In this document: piece after piece, positions 23,244-33,978 of the stretch | Layout of the letters: every line of letters starts with the position of its first letter | Numbering within the stretch: position 1 is the stretch's first letter | From: Isoetes taiwanensis | Lineage: Eukaryota > Streptophyta > Lycopodiopsida > Isoetales > Isoetaceae | NCBI GenBank assembly: GCA_021234155.1 | Contig: JAJEKV010000003.1 | Span: forward strand, 15,856,386 to 15,920,385 | Length of the DNA: 64,000 nucleotides | Reading direction: 5' to 3' | Translations under genes and position numbers: made by a program | The notes under the pieces: generated by a model | What the model was told of the DNA's origin: nothing | Seen by the model: the letters and a program-made list of their open reading frames with translations, nothing else | Databases searched by the model: none

Positions 23244-26200
23244 TTAGGAAGAGAGCAGCAATAGCCTGCTCTCTGAAGTTGTTGGGCTGCTCGTGATGGA
23301 CTCTGGTCTTGCCCAGCTTCTTAATGCAGGTTCGAAAAACTTAGAAGCAACATCAGGTGGAGGCTCATCTTCCCCTGCCAAAACAAGCAAGCCATGCTCT
23401 CTCAAAGGAGAATGCTGCTTGAAGCACGTCTCCCACAAACAATCAAGCACCTGCCTTTCTTCCTTCAGGGTACGCAATTCATCATCCTCAAGCTCCCGTA
23501 AATATGCAATGCGAATATGCAAGAATTCTTTTAATTGTCCTCTGTCATCACCCCATGCCATTTTTGCTGCTTGCTCATGTTTAGCTATTTGTAAAAGAAT
23601 TCTCAAGGCAGCCTGACGAATATCGGCATCACCACTGCTAGCTATACTAACTAAAGATCGAGGGAAGCCAAGCTCAGTAATGGTTACAGCATCTTTTATG
23701 TTCTCTTGTACGACATACTCCAAAACTTGCAACGCTTTTCTGAAACAACGCGGCATTGACAACAGTGATCTCCAGAAATAAAGCAACATAAGACTTGATA
23801 AATTAGCATATCAGAAAGTACAGTTCGAATGATTGTGAGGTTTAGAACTGCATTAGAGAATGCTACTCCCATACCATGTACAATTTCTAGAAGAGCACCA
23901 GATTAGCAATGCTACAAAGGAAAACTAAGACCTGTCACGATTGGACAGAACGGAACGAGAATACCATTACCCAATCAAGGACAGTTGCAAAAAGAACCAT
24001 ATATTCAGTGCTTATTAGAAGTACCTTTGAAATCTAGAGTGATCTGTGGAAAGAGCATCCTTAATTTTTGAATATCCATTTGCCAGCCGAAAGGCCAAAA
24101 GGGCAGACTTGTTATCCCGAATAAGTGCTATACGAATATATGAAAGACGTTAGGATAATATAATCGGCAACTTGGCTATGAACAAAAAACATCATCGCAA
24201 GCACCATAAATCAATTCCTAGTAAGTAGTAAAGGACTTGGAAGCTGCAAAGTTGACAAACAAATCTTCATGTGTCTACAGAAGAGATATAAGCCCAAATC
24301 CCACCTGATAAATTGAGTATAGCAGCAGAGGATATCCAGATTATAAAATTAATGCCTCTATCCTTTCAAACAACAAAAAAAACGTTGCTTATGGCTCAGG
24401 TTGGCTTGCTAATTTTGGCCGCAGGTTGTTTTAGCAACAATTTTGGTCTGTGCCCCATCTGAGGATAACAAGCCCAAATTCCTGGAAAATTAGACCTGAG
24501 GATAAACTTTAAATTCTTAGCAAACCCTGTTTAATACAATTAGGGCTTTGTCCTTAGCAATTTGATCTAGATCAACTCTCAAAAGCAGCATATGACCTAA
24601 TGCGGATTACCTCGAGAGATAGCCATAGGGCTTTTTCAACCCTTTTTAATTCGGGCTCCTGCAACTCTTTCATAGAATTTAAAAAGTTTCTCCCACTCTT
24701 CGGGGCTGCGAGGACAGAGTTGGTGCTCCCACATTCGAAGCACAATGTTTTTAGCTTTAGAAACTGGCTTGAAAAGGGTCGGAACAGCAGTAGAAGTACC
24801 TGCAGATGGAGCAAAGGACCTTCACCAAGCTGGAACAGCAGTGCAACGAAATGGGTTTAAGGCCCTTTTTCCATGGCAAGCTTGTCCTAAAGTTTTTAGA
24901 GGTTGATTGGTCCACCTAAGAAAATAAGACTTGGCAGCTTTTCCACGGATGCTTTTGTGACATGTCTCAATTGCATTCCGTACAATTTTGTTGTCGCATT
25001 TTCTTCCGGGGAAACCCCCCCCACAATTTGCGACTGCAAAATGCAGCCAATGAGATTCTTGTGTTGTTGCAAAAGAAGGATGCCTCAAAAAAAAGTTTTA
25101 GTGGAACGTGCAGGTGAGCGGAGTGCCAAGATTCACAGCCTGGGTTCTGCCGATTTGATGTTCGTTCTGGCAGATCTTGATGGGAAACGAACTGAAACGA
25201 GTTTTTTCAGATCTGTCCTAAATTTTTTTCAAAAGCATATCTTTTCAGATCTGTCCAAGCTTCTGAAGCTCAAGATCAACGCTTCTGTCCAAAAAAATTT
25301 TCAAGAAACGGTTCTGGAGTCGTCATATAAATTTTCGAAGGTTTGAGCATTCTACGCTGTTTTGTAAAAAAAAGAGAGCAGCAGGAGGAGCCACAAACAT
25401 CAAACAGGTTGAATAAGCCATTCCGGTGCCCAAAACAGTTCTGTTGCATTGGAAAGATCCATACCCAATCTTCAACCCATCGGCCTCAGCAACTATTGAA
25501 TTATCGGCCCCAGCATATTTTTTCAAGGAACGGTTCTGGAAATCCTGCTGCTGGGCAGTTTTGATGGGAAATTCCGGATTTATAGTTCTAGAAATTCTGG
25601 AAATTCCAGCTTTTTCTTTCTATAACCAATGTTCTTGAATCTCGAAGGCCATTCTTCCCATTTTCCTCAGATTCACATATCCGGGTCTGTCTGATTTCTT
25701 CACAGAAATCTTCGTGTTCTTGCTGTTCTTCCACAGAGATTGCTGTTCTTCATTTTTTATGCAGTGCAGTGGAAAAGCAGAAAATATAAGAGGTGTCTTA
25801 TATATTAAGGACATGTCACATAAAAATTAGTGGGAAAGGTTTTTATCTGAGACATGACGTGGAGCTGACATGGAGTCTTATATGCTGTCTTATTGCATTG
25901 CGACAGTCATATTTTATGCCTGCCGTGGAAAAAGGGCATAAGGGGAAAAGAAAGCATAAAAAGATTGGACATTGCAGACGTGGCACAAACATGCATTTGC
26001 TAAAAATGTATGCCCACGTTTGCATTTTTTGGCCAGAGGCATTTGCAGCTCCCAGTTCTGTCAAGTTTCTTGTTTTTGTCTTATGATTCTTGCTGCCCTA
26101 GACCTCTCAAGTTCCAATACTGATATTTACCAGGCCAAAGACATGAAAAAGGCTAAAACCACAATAAACTCAGCAGATCTGCTTCTGCAGGGTTTACGGC

Positions 26201-29121
26201 AGTCCTTATGCCTTAAAATTTCAAAACCTCAAGTCTGACAGCTCCCAACCTCACCTGCAAAACTATCGATGAGAATAGAACATTTCTGAAACCTTCAACT
26301 TTGAAAACTAATAACAGATGCTTTTCCTGGACCAAAGACAGATAAATAGGTTTGCTGAGTAAACACGAAGTATCTTGTGCCCTTTTGTTTCATTACTCCA
26401 ATTATATCTCAATCTGTGATATATTAATGGTCGAGAATCTCCTTAACTCTGCTTCAACCATTCGAAGTAAAAGATATGGAAGAAGATCCTTCCCAAAAAG
26501 CTTGTCCCTTGTGTCAAGTTGGTTCAGATAGTATATTCACCGGCAGCATGCTTCTCAAAAAAAAAAATGCACCCAAGTTGCCTCATTACATAATTGCTAT
26601 ACCTATAACGATGCTTCTCAAGAGAATACATTCTGTAGCAAGTGCACCATTGAGCACATCCTTTATGCGATGAGCCTTATCCAAAATGGGAATTAGGCGT
26701 CTAGCTACACTAATTAGAACATGAATATTGGGAGGACCTGTCCATGAAATGATGATTATATTAATCTCTACGAAAGACCGCTTGGGTCTATGAGAGCAAT
26801 TATGTCTATGGGCGCATTGCAGCCTCCTAGATACTACATAAAAATGAAAAAAGCGAAAACTGCAACGTTGAAACAAGGAAACTTTTGTCTTTTTCCTAGC
26901 CACTGACTCAAAGTAGGAGATGTGTTCGACTTGTTTTCTCTTTTAAGGACTGCTTATGTCTTTTCTTTACTGCTCCCTTTTTCTTCTCCTGAAAGGTCTA
27001 ATAACTTATCCTAAGTGCTTTTTTAGGCTGTCATTGTCAATAGAAAGCGGGATCATTTCTTGCAAACTTAAAGATTCCTGTTCTTGGGCTAGAAGAGTTC
27101 TTTACGTTCTTATCCTGGTTCATAATTTCTATCTGTCTAGATAGATAATAACAATGCTGCTGCCTGCAACTTGCAATAAAGATAATACTCGTATTTCTCT
27201 ATCCTTAATAATGCAAAATTAAATTCCCACTCTCTTCAACAAGGCTAAGAAACTAAATGCGAGTTCAATCAGACAACCAATAAGATGAAAACAAGCACTT
27301 TCTTACAGGAAATTGCGCCAAGTGCCTTTGTACGTGATACCATGTCATTATCTTCAGCAAAATTACTGAAAAGGGCCTCAAATCCTTTGCATTCCATTAC
27401 TTGTTGCTGTGCTTTTGGATTGTTTTGAACCATGGTGCTGATAACTTCAGCTGCTCTGGCACGCACAGGTGCACTTTCATCTTTTAAAAGATCGAGCAAT
27501 GGCACCAGCCCTCCAAGGGTGTGCAAATCTGCAATAGAGCAACCACCACACTATATAAAATATTCCATTTAGATGCAACTGGGCAAATATTGTACCAATT
27601 AGAGGCATAAATACAGAATAAAGTAGCCCAAACACAGGCATCCAATGTCCACAAGATAATTTATGTACGGATTATTATCATCGAATAGGTGGATTTAACC
27701 TTGTAAAAAGAGCCAAAACATCTAAAAGACTGTTGCTAGAATCTGTTAAATGCAATATTCAACCCAAGAATACCTTGTAAGCCTAGGTATGTATGGTCAC
27801 TTGCACCAGAATTCTATAGTAGTTCCTCAATGCAATTTCGTACAAAATCTGTACTTACCGTTTATAACTCACATATATCCATAGGTAGATTCTCCTAGAT
27901 CCTGGAAGATATAATAGATCCCTAGCTTGTTAGCTATGCCCGAACTGCATCCCTGCCAACTTTTTCGTGGTTTCTTTATTTCTTGCTTTTTAGATGCCAG
28001 AGCTGACCTTCTTGTGCTTTGTTGTGATGGTGGTGATTTTTTTTATTTTTATTTTTTTAGCTGCTCAAATGAGAACTAACCTTCCAACACTATATCAGAG
28101 AACCCATTGAAGCAGATTTAACTGAAAATTAATCCAGCAGTAGTTTAACAGGATGGGAGCAAGTATTTGCTTTATAGCCATACTTCAGGTTTTGGAAAGA
28201 GGAATTTGACCTTTCTTAAGGAGAAGGGTGTGAAACCTTTTCAAGCTTTTCGTGAGGGTTGGATTTGACCTAGTATCACTTCTAAACCTATGAATCAAAT
28301 CATTTCCACCTTAAAACCATTCACAAGAACTCAACAAAAGATAATAACAATTACCATTTGCCATATCAATAGATTCAACATGCTCTTGAAGTTCTTCTAG
28401 TACTCCTGCACACAGAGAAATACAGTTAAGTATATCCTATACATTCCATAACAAAATAAACAGACAAAGTTACCTTCAATGTCTGTAGAGGAGACATTAT
28501 GCTTGTCTAGCACAGATTGTGGCGTTTTTAGTACAATTATGATCTCCTTCATTCGTTTGATAACATCTTGGGTGCTCGCTTGCATGGCTTCTAAAAACCA
28601 TTTTCGATCCTCCTCACTGAGTTCATCACACAGCTCATTAAACTGACTACTCCTTTTAAGGTGCATATAAAAATATGTTTAAGTTTGAGTACTGGTAAGA
28701 ATAACACCAAATCGCAATATCAAATTGAATTACAAATCAAATAGATTTGGAACTAAAAACTTCAAACTTTATTTCTGTATCCAATTGTTCCTTCCAAGAC
28801 CAGATGGAGCAGCAAGACCAGATGGAGCAGCAAGTGACTAAGAAAAAACAAATTAAGTACTCGTTCGTTTGTGAGACATGTCAAGAATCGAGTAAGACGC
28901 GTTGGTCAAGGCATTTTATTAATGTCTGTTGCCGACGAACTTTTTGACGGAAGATATTTTTCTTTCGTAAATCCCGCCGAATTTAGGGAAATCATTCGTC
29001 CCTTTATCAGCCACAAAAACTAAATAGCAGACCTGATTTGTCTGGAAGACACGCCCGTCTCTGCATGAGCTAAACTCCATTTAAGCAATCCATCCCAATC
29101 AGGTAGCCCAGAAGCTCCCAT
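23244..29121 (-). CDS. Hsp70 nucleotide-exchange factor, FES1/HspBP1 family
   Basis: Armadillo-repeat protein that releases ADP from cytosolic Hsp70. Six minus-strand exons join in phase: 29033-29121, 28474-28616, 28355-28405, 27307-27528, 24025-24127 and 23244-23739 (stop included). They total 1104 nt and 367 residues, the length of plant FES1A (about 363). Exon 1 starts MGASGLPDWDGLLKWSLAHA. Exon 2 has SEEDRKWFLEAMQ, exon 3 ELQEHVESIDMAN, exon 4 AAEVISTMVQNNPKAQQ, exon 5 SLIRDN and exon 6 KEERQVLDCLWETCF and SPLREHGLLVL. All introns are GT-AG. Intron 4 (24128-27306) is about 3.2 kb and the others are short to moderate. No signal peptide, which fits the cytosolic branch rather than ER Sil1. 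The exon 2 acceptor was chosen because it gives exactly the family spacing before SEEDRKW. No frameshift or stop. Family assignment is firm; the paralogue (A, B or C) is not. Confidence 0.93.
24128..27306 (-). other. Large intron 4 of the FES1-like gene
   Basis: Nearly 3.2 kb of non-coding DNA between phase-compatible exons. Frames at 24572-25088 (-) and 24600-25346 (+) lack motifs. A minus-strand frame around 26586-26760 (with VARRLIPILDK and DVLNGALATECILLRS) looks protein-like in composition, but I could not assign it to a family. Confidence 0.6.
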
Positions 29122-29160
29122 CTTTCAGTAGCCCAACGTCGCCGCAGAAAAGCTGCTTCT

Positions 29161-29171
29161 ATATATATATA
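29161..29171 (-). promoter_or_regulatory. Possible TATA box of FES1-like gene
   Basis: An alternating TA run ending in a GTATATATATATA-like core lies 40-50 bp upstream of the ATG. If used, it would leave a 5' UTR of only 10-20 nt. A start site further upstream is therefore also possible. Confidence 0.4.
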
Positions 29172-29266
29172 CGTATAAACTGGGGCAATTGAACACAGTA
29201 AATAGATTGGCGGGACTGGGATTTTTCCAACATGTATTTTGCAATTAAGCTCCAATTATTTTAGGG

Positions 29267-29284
29267 GAACATTCCGGTAGGTTC
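29267..29284. promoter_or_regulatory. Heat-shock element candidate
   Basis: GAACATTCCGGTAGGTTC reads GAA-nn-TTC-nn-GTA-nn-TTC. This is four alternating heat-shock-factor units with a single mismatch (GTA for GAA), about 146-163 bp upstream of the FES1 start codon. FES1A is known to be heat-induced in plants, so the position and type of site fit. Binding is inferred. Confidence 0.55.
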
Positions 29285-29439
29285 TAAAAGTTGCCCTAAG
29301 GCATTTATTTTTATTTAACTCGCGTATTGGTTTGAAAAACTGTATCCAAGTGGTGCAATCATACGAAAGCACGAAGTATCTGAACCAGAGAAAATTGGGA
29401 AAGAGACTGCAAAGACATCTTGTCAATAATAACAATTAA

Positions 29440-29559
29440 CAACATGGCAACTGGGGAGCTCATTCCGTCTCCGGAATGGAAAATGGTGCTCCAATTTTGC
29501 TCAGCAGGTCATCAATCGTAATCAGCTGCCAAATCCCCCCATCCCCAGTTGCCATGTTG
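29440..29559. repeat. Inverted repeat upstream of FES1 gene
   Basis: CAACATGGCAACTGGGG (29440-29456) is perfectly complementary to 29543-29559. An inner short palindrome around ATTCCGTCTCCGGAAT sits in the loop. It could be a small foldback element about 320 bp upstream of the ATG. Confidence 0.6.
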
Positions 29560-29889
29560 TGGGGGGATGGAGCTGGGTCGCTGATTTCAGGATCCGCTCT
29601 TAGCAGGACCCCCTGGAATCATCTTCCCAGCTTCCATCCCCCCATACATGTTGACATGCGACACATCTAAATTCATTTGGGGGGTATTATCATTTGGGGT
29701 GTTTTAAAATTTGTTTGGACCATTGCATTGGGGCATATTACAGATGATATTCCCTCTCATGGCCTTTCAATGCAAGTCAAGATGGGGTCAAATCCACCCC
29801 ATTTGCTTACCCCTCCAACAGAAAACCATTCCATGGTTTATTATTTATGAGAACAGAATATTCCAGCAGCATCTATAACCATCAAATTG

Positions 29890-29940
29890 CTATGAGCCTG
29901 GGGAGTCGAACCCCGGCATGATTCCAATGCTCATCCAAGT
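29890..29940 (-). repeat. tRNA-like / SINE-like B box
   Basis: Minus strand: GGGGTTCGACTCCCC, a perfect B box inside a closed 4 bp T-stem. A weak A-box-like TGAGCATTGG lies about 20 bp upstream. The cloverleaf is otherwise absent, so this is not annotated as a tRNA gene. Confidence 0.35.
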
Positions 29941-29951
29941 ATAACAGTCAT

Positions 29952-32745
29952 TGTTGAAGGTATTCCTGGCAAAACCTTCAACCTTAATGGTTTAGAACCT
30001 CCAGGTTGGTTGAGGCAACCACTCTGTGTAAGAAAATTCCAAGAATAATGCCTGTAAACAGATTTAGAACTGCTTTTCCAAATCAGAAAAAAGTTTGCCT
30101 TACAAAAAAATGGTGCCAATTGCATGCAAACACAGATTTAATCATGATTTCAAGTCTCACAGCTACTCTAGATCCTAAGGGATGTTAGTCAAAAAGTCAG
30201 ATGCCAATGAATAGCACATATCATCCAAATTTGCAATCCTGACCGAGTCCAAATTTGGTCAATATCCCTGGCAGAGAGTAGTTTTCTGCAGATTGAAAGA
30301 TATGAGTTCTTTTTGTGTTTCAATGCTTGGATCTCCTTCTAATATGTCTGCACACAAAGATCAAACACACTTCTCACAAGAATTGGTGCAAAATATTCAG
30401 AAATCTCAAGATTTGTCCTGACATACTGTTACAGCCAGAAAACAGTGAGCAGAGTTTTGACAAATCAACTTTGTGAGTCTTCTCTGGTCTTGAGATATGC
30501 CCTGAGGTTTCTTATGATCTATAGGCAAAGGATGACCACTTACTTGATCAGAAATACAGCCATATGTTTAAATATGCAATTTTGCTCGATAGTGCAAGAA
30601 TTAGCTTGATTATTGTTGGCAGGCTGGTTATGAATACTTCCCCCTTTTTTTTTGTTCTTTTCAACTTGTATGCTCTTGTCTACATGAAGCACAGTTTGCA
30701 AATGCACTTAACCTATTTGTAAACACTAAAAAAAACTGTAAAAATAAGCCCTAACATGTTCTAAATGCAATTTGTTCTAATTGTAACAAGGAACTAAAAT
30801 CTGTGTAGCAGAATATGTTGAAATTTAATCTTCAGCAAACCTCAGATGATTAACGTTTACCTTTGATTTTCGTTCTTCTTATATCATGTTACCTTGTTTG
30901 GCAAATTGAGAGAGAATTGTGCTCAGATATCTCACCAAGGGTCAGATTTTCATTCATTTCTAAATCACACAGTCATTAAACAATCTCCCAAGCTCTGTCG
31001 TCTTGGGTACGTGATCTGCTCAGTCTTCAAATCAGCAATTCTAATGTCAGCTTCAGGTAATCCATCGATTTCTAAAGCTTGGAAGGCATATTCAAGATAA
31101 ATCTTCAAAACCAGTCTCAAGAAGAGAAATCTTGATTGAATTTCACGCTCAAAGCCCTCGAACTTTAATTTTGCTCTGTTCTGGCCAGTGTTGTTACGTA
31201 CTTACCGTACATGTACGGTACTGTAAGTATTTTACGCATCGTACCTCGTAACGTACCTCTGAGTTTTTAACGTACCGAAAAAAAAAAATAGTACGTTAAA
31301 AGATGTTATTACTGTACCTATAAAATACGTACCATACCTGTAAAATACTTATAAAATACTTACAGTACCTATAAAATACCTATAAAATACGTACCGTACC
31401 TATAAAATACTTACCGTACTTGTGTTGAAAACTACCAAAATTTGACACAAAAACAATGCATTTTTTATTCTGTACGTACCTGGTACGGTACGCTAAGTAC
31501 TTGAAAGTTACCGTACCCGTACAGATACAACATTGGTTCTGGCCTGTTCTTGGTGATTTTGGCCTGCAATCTTGTCTTTTTGTTCAATTAAGTGGTTCTT
31601 GGCATGATTTAGGCAGATCCGAGGATGTTTCATGATGATTTGGCAGTTAATTCAAGGTATTCAGACGGACCTTGGCGCAACAGGGGTTTTAGGGTTCTTG
31701 AAAAAAATCGACTATATATCCCACAGACATTTTATGTAAAGGAAGAACTGGGTATATAAGGGATAATACAGGTGGATTATTAAACTGACGTGCTATGCCC
31801 ACATAGGATTCAGTTCATTATCACCCCACACGCCTGGGTGTACCACATGGCGGGGGGAGATTGGACGGGGGAGAGTCTAGGCACGGGGGGGGGTAGATAG
31901 GAAAAAAAAAATTGCAGTTTTGATCTTAGGCACAAATTCCAAGAACCTGAAAAAGAGGATCAATATGGAGCCTTTTTTGAAAATTCTTTTTTGCAAATAG
32001 AATCTTTTTTTATGCTCTATGACGTGGAAGATTCTTATTTGCAAAATGACCATTTTGACCTTTCGGCTCAAAATGGGGTAAGAATATGTTGAAATGGCAA
32101 GTAAGCAAAGTGAGTTGGCAAATGGAGGGTGACATGGCAATGTGGGATGATGAAGTGAACCAAGTTGGCAAAATGCCTTTTTCTAGTCAAAACTTTGGAT
32201 GAGGTGTAAATGACACGTGTGTGGTGATGTGGACGCATTAATGATGATGTGGCATGATGACATGTCCCTTGAATAATCCTCATAACTTATTTAGGAGAAA
32301 TTTTGAAAGAGTAAACTATTCATGAAAGGTGACATGTGTGTGTGATGACATGGCAATGGTGGTGATGTGAATGGTGATTTGGCAACTTTTGAGTGGTGAA
32401 TGGATCAATTTGATACTAGTGCATCATATAGAATTGCAACCTTTAGGCCATAAGTTGATTCTTTGACCTTCCTTGATTGCCTTGGGAATTTTTGCACTTC
32501 CTCTCTCCATTTTGACTTTTAGAGAGAGAATTTGACCCTAGATCATGGGAGAGGCGAAATTGAATAGGATTTTTAACTTTTTCAAAATGGTGGTGACAGG
32601 ATGGATGTGTGAAGTGTGAATGGTATATGAATGACATGTTTTGACTAGAAAAAGGATTCTTTTGCCAAATTTGCTATGGTATATGAAGGTAAAGCATGGA
32701 GTATGAGGCAAGTGAGAAGTTTTACATAGGAGAGGAGATGATGAG
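29952..32745 (+). mobile_element. Relic of LTR-element family D
   Basis: The first ~70 bp translate to TVIVEGIPGKTFNLNGLEPP then GWLRQP. The same peptide is recoverable, with shifts, at 61264-61370, right after a protease domain, so this is a protease-RT linker. The remainder is collinear with 61450-63110. Shared blocks include TTTGGTCAATATCCCTGGCA, a GCCCCACACGCC..GG(T/A)TG block near 31830/62494, and GGTAGATAGGAAAAAAAA near 31890/62558. It also ends in the same GATG/TGACATG-rich stretch. It is interrupted by the MITE at 31186-31535. No intact gene. Confidence 0.6.
31186..31535. mobile_element. hAT-type MITE, 350 bp, GTAC-rich
   Basis: Termini CAGTGTTGT and ACAACATTG are inverted repeats with one mismatch. 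The 8 bp GTTCTGGC is present on both sides (31178-31185 and 31536-31543). This TIR type and 8 bp duplication are the hAT signature. The interior is built from variants of TACCTATAAAATAC and GTACCGTACC, with no coding capacity. It is inserted in the family D relic. Confidence 0.85.
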
Positions 32746-33080
32746 TAGTGTTGTCTCTAATTTTTTTTCTAGCCTTAGAATATAAAAAAAAATTGGCGAA
32801 TTTTTGTCAAATAGCAATAACTAATTTGGCGAAAGCTCGATGAATCTCAAGGGGATCTATAATTCACAGGGTGAATCTTAATCGAAGGCTAGCATTCGCA
32901 CCAAATGCTTGAAAATTTTAGTCATTGTATATGAACACATGCATTTTGAAATGCTAAATACTAATGAGTATCTATTGAGCATCTCACTACTATAGCTGCT
33001 CTTTCTTTCCTAAGAGCATGCATCAAGGTTATGCATATAAGTCGGATATGATGAACACGTGCATGGGCTTCATGAATTGG

Positions 33081-33378
33081 AACATTGAACTTCACTTTGG
33101 CAAACATGGAACAAATATAATATTCCCAAGGAAGAAGACATACTTGAAAATCATTATGAAGGAAACCATAAGCTAGAGATTGTGCCAAATATTGAAAATG
33201 TAGAAATAGGCCAAGAGATTGCATAGTAGGAACATTGAACTTCACTTTGGCAAACATGGAATAAATATAACATTCCCAAGGAAGAAGACATACTTGAAAA
33301 TCATTATGAAGGAAACCATAAGCTAGAGATTGTGCCAAATACTGAAAATGTAGAAATAGGCCAAGAGATTGCATATTA
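33081..33378. repeat. 150 bp tandem duplication inside the hAT element
   Basis: AACATTGAACTTCACTTTGG starts at 33081 and again at 33231. The two units are nearly identical, so this is a recent duplication. It produces an internally repeated minus-strand frame (32961-33503) with no known domain. Confidence 0.85.
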
Positions 33379-33738
33379 CTACTGCTATTACTAGATTTAT
33401 CATTCTCCGCGATTAAATTATGCTTTGTTGAACTTCTTGTTGTGAACAAAGAAGCATTTTCTTGTTGTGATAGTTTTAATAAACAAAGAAGCATTTGTGC
33501 CATTCACAGCTCTTTAACCCTTGTGAACGAAAATAATAATCCAAACAAATGCACAAAAATTAGTCAAATAATACGATAACTCATAGAATGAATAGAATAG
33601 AAGGGTTTTGACATATATAAAATAGAGAGATTGCATTTTAATGCTAGGTAAATGTGTCCTACTAATAGACAATATGCTTAGACAAATATAAAATGCATCT
33701 CAAACATTGATGTTTTAATTAAAGTGCAGGTGCATGTT

Positions 33739-33978
33739 TCATTTGACAGGGAATAGAAAAAATCTCAAACAACACTTCTGCCACATATAAATGTTCTGAG
33801 CATGCATGGAAATCAACCATGCATTGCAATTGCGGTGGTCAAATGTTGATACATGTCCAAATACTTCTTGCATAAGCTTAAAAAGGTGACATGCACTTGC
33901 CATCAAATTGGAATGGTTGCATGTAGCAAGGAGGTATAAAAATGTAATAGCATATGGTTTCTCACCTTGTTCTTGCAT
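33739..33978 (-). pseudogene. PPR-protein-like fragment inside the hAT element
   Basis: The minus-strand peptide runs EKPYAITFLYLLATCNHSNL, then ACHLFKLMQEVFG, then DHRNCNAWL. This resembles a plant PLS-class pentatricopeptide repeat (KPxxxTFLxLLxACxHxGL, LFxxM, the HYxCMxDLLGRAG region). The frame is short and the flanking frames do not extend it convincingly. If correct, the hAT element captured part of a host gene. Assignment is by pattern only. Confidence 0.4.

Noticed and set aside
24572-25346. Overlapping frames on both strands as a gene within the FES1 intron
   Set aside because: No motif or splice support. They overlap each other and lie inside a well-defined intron.
29890-29940. tRNA gene on the minus strand
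   Set aside because: The B box and T-stem are good, but the acceptor, D and anticodon arms cannot be formed. Kept only as a SINE/tRNA-like relic.
32961-33503. 180-residue minus-strand frame with internal repeat as a gene
   Set aside because: The repeat comes from a DNA-level 150 bp tandem duplication inside a hAT element. No known domain.
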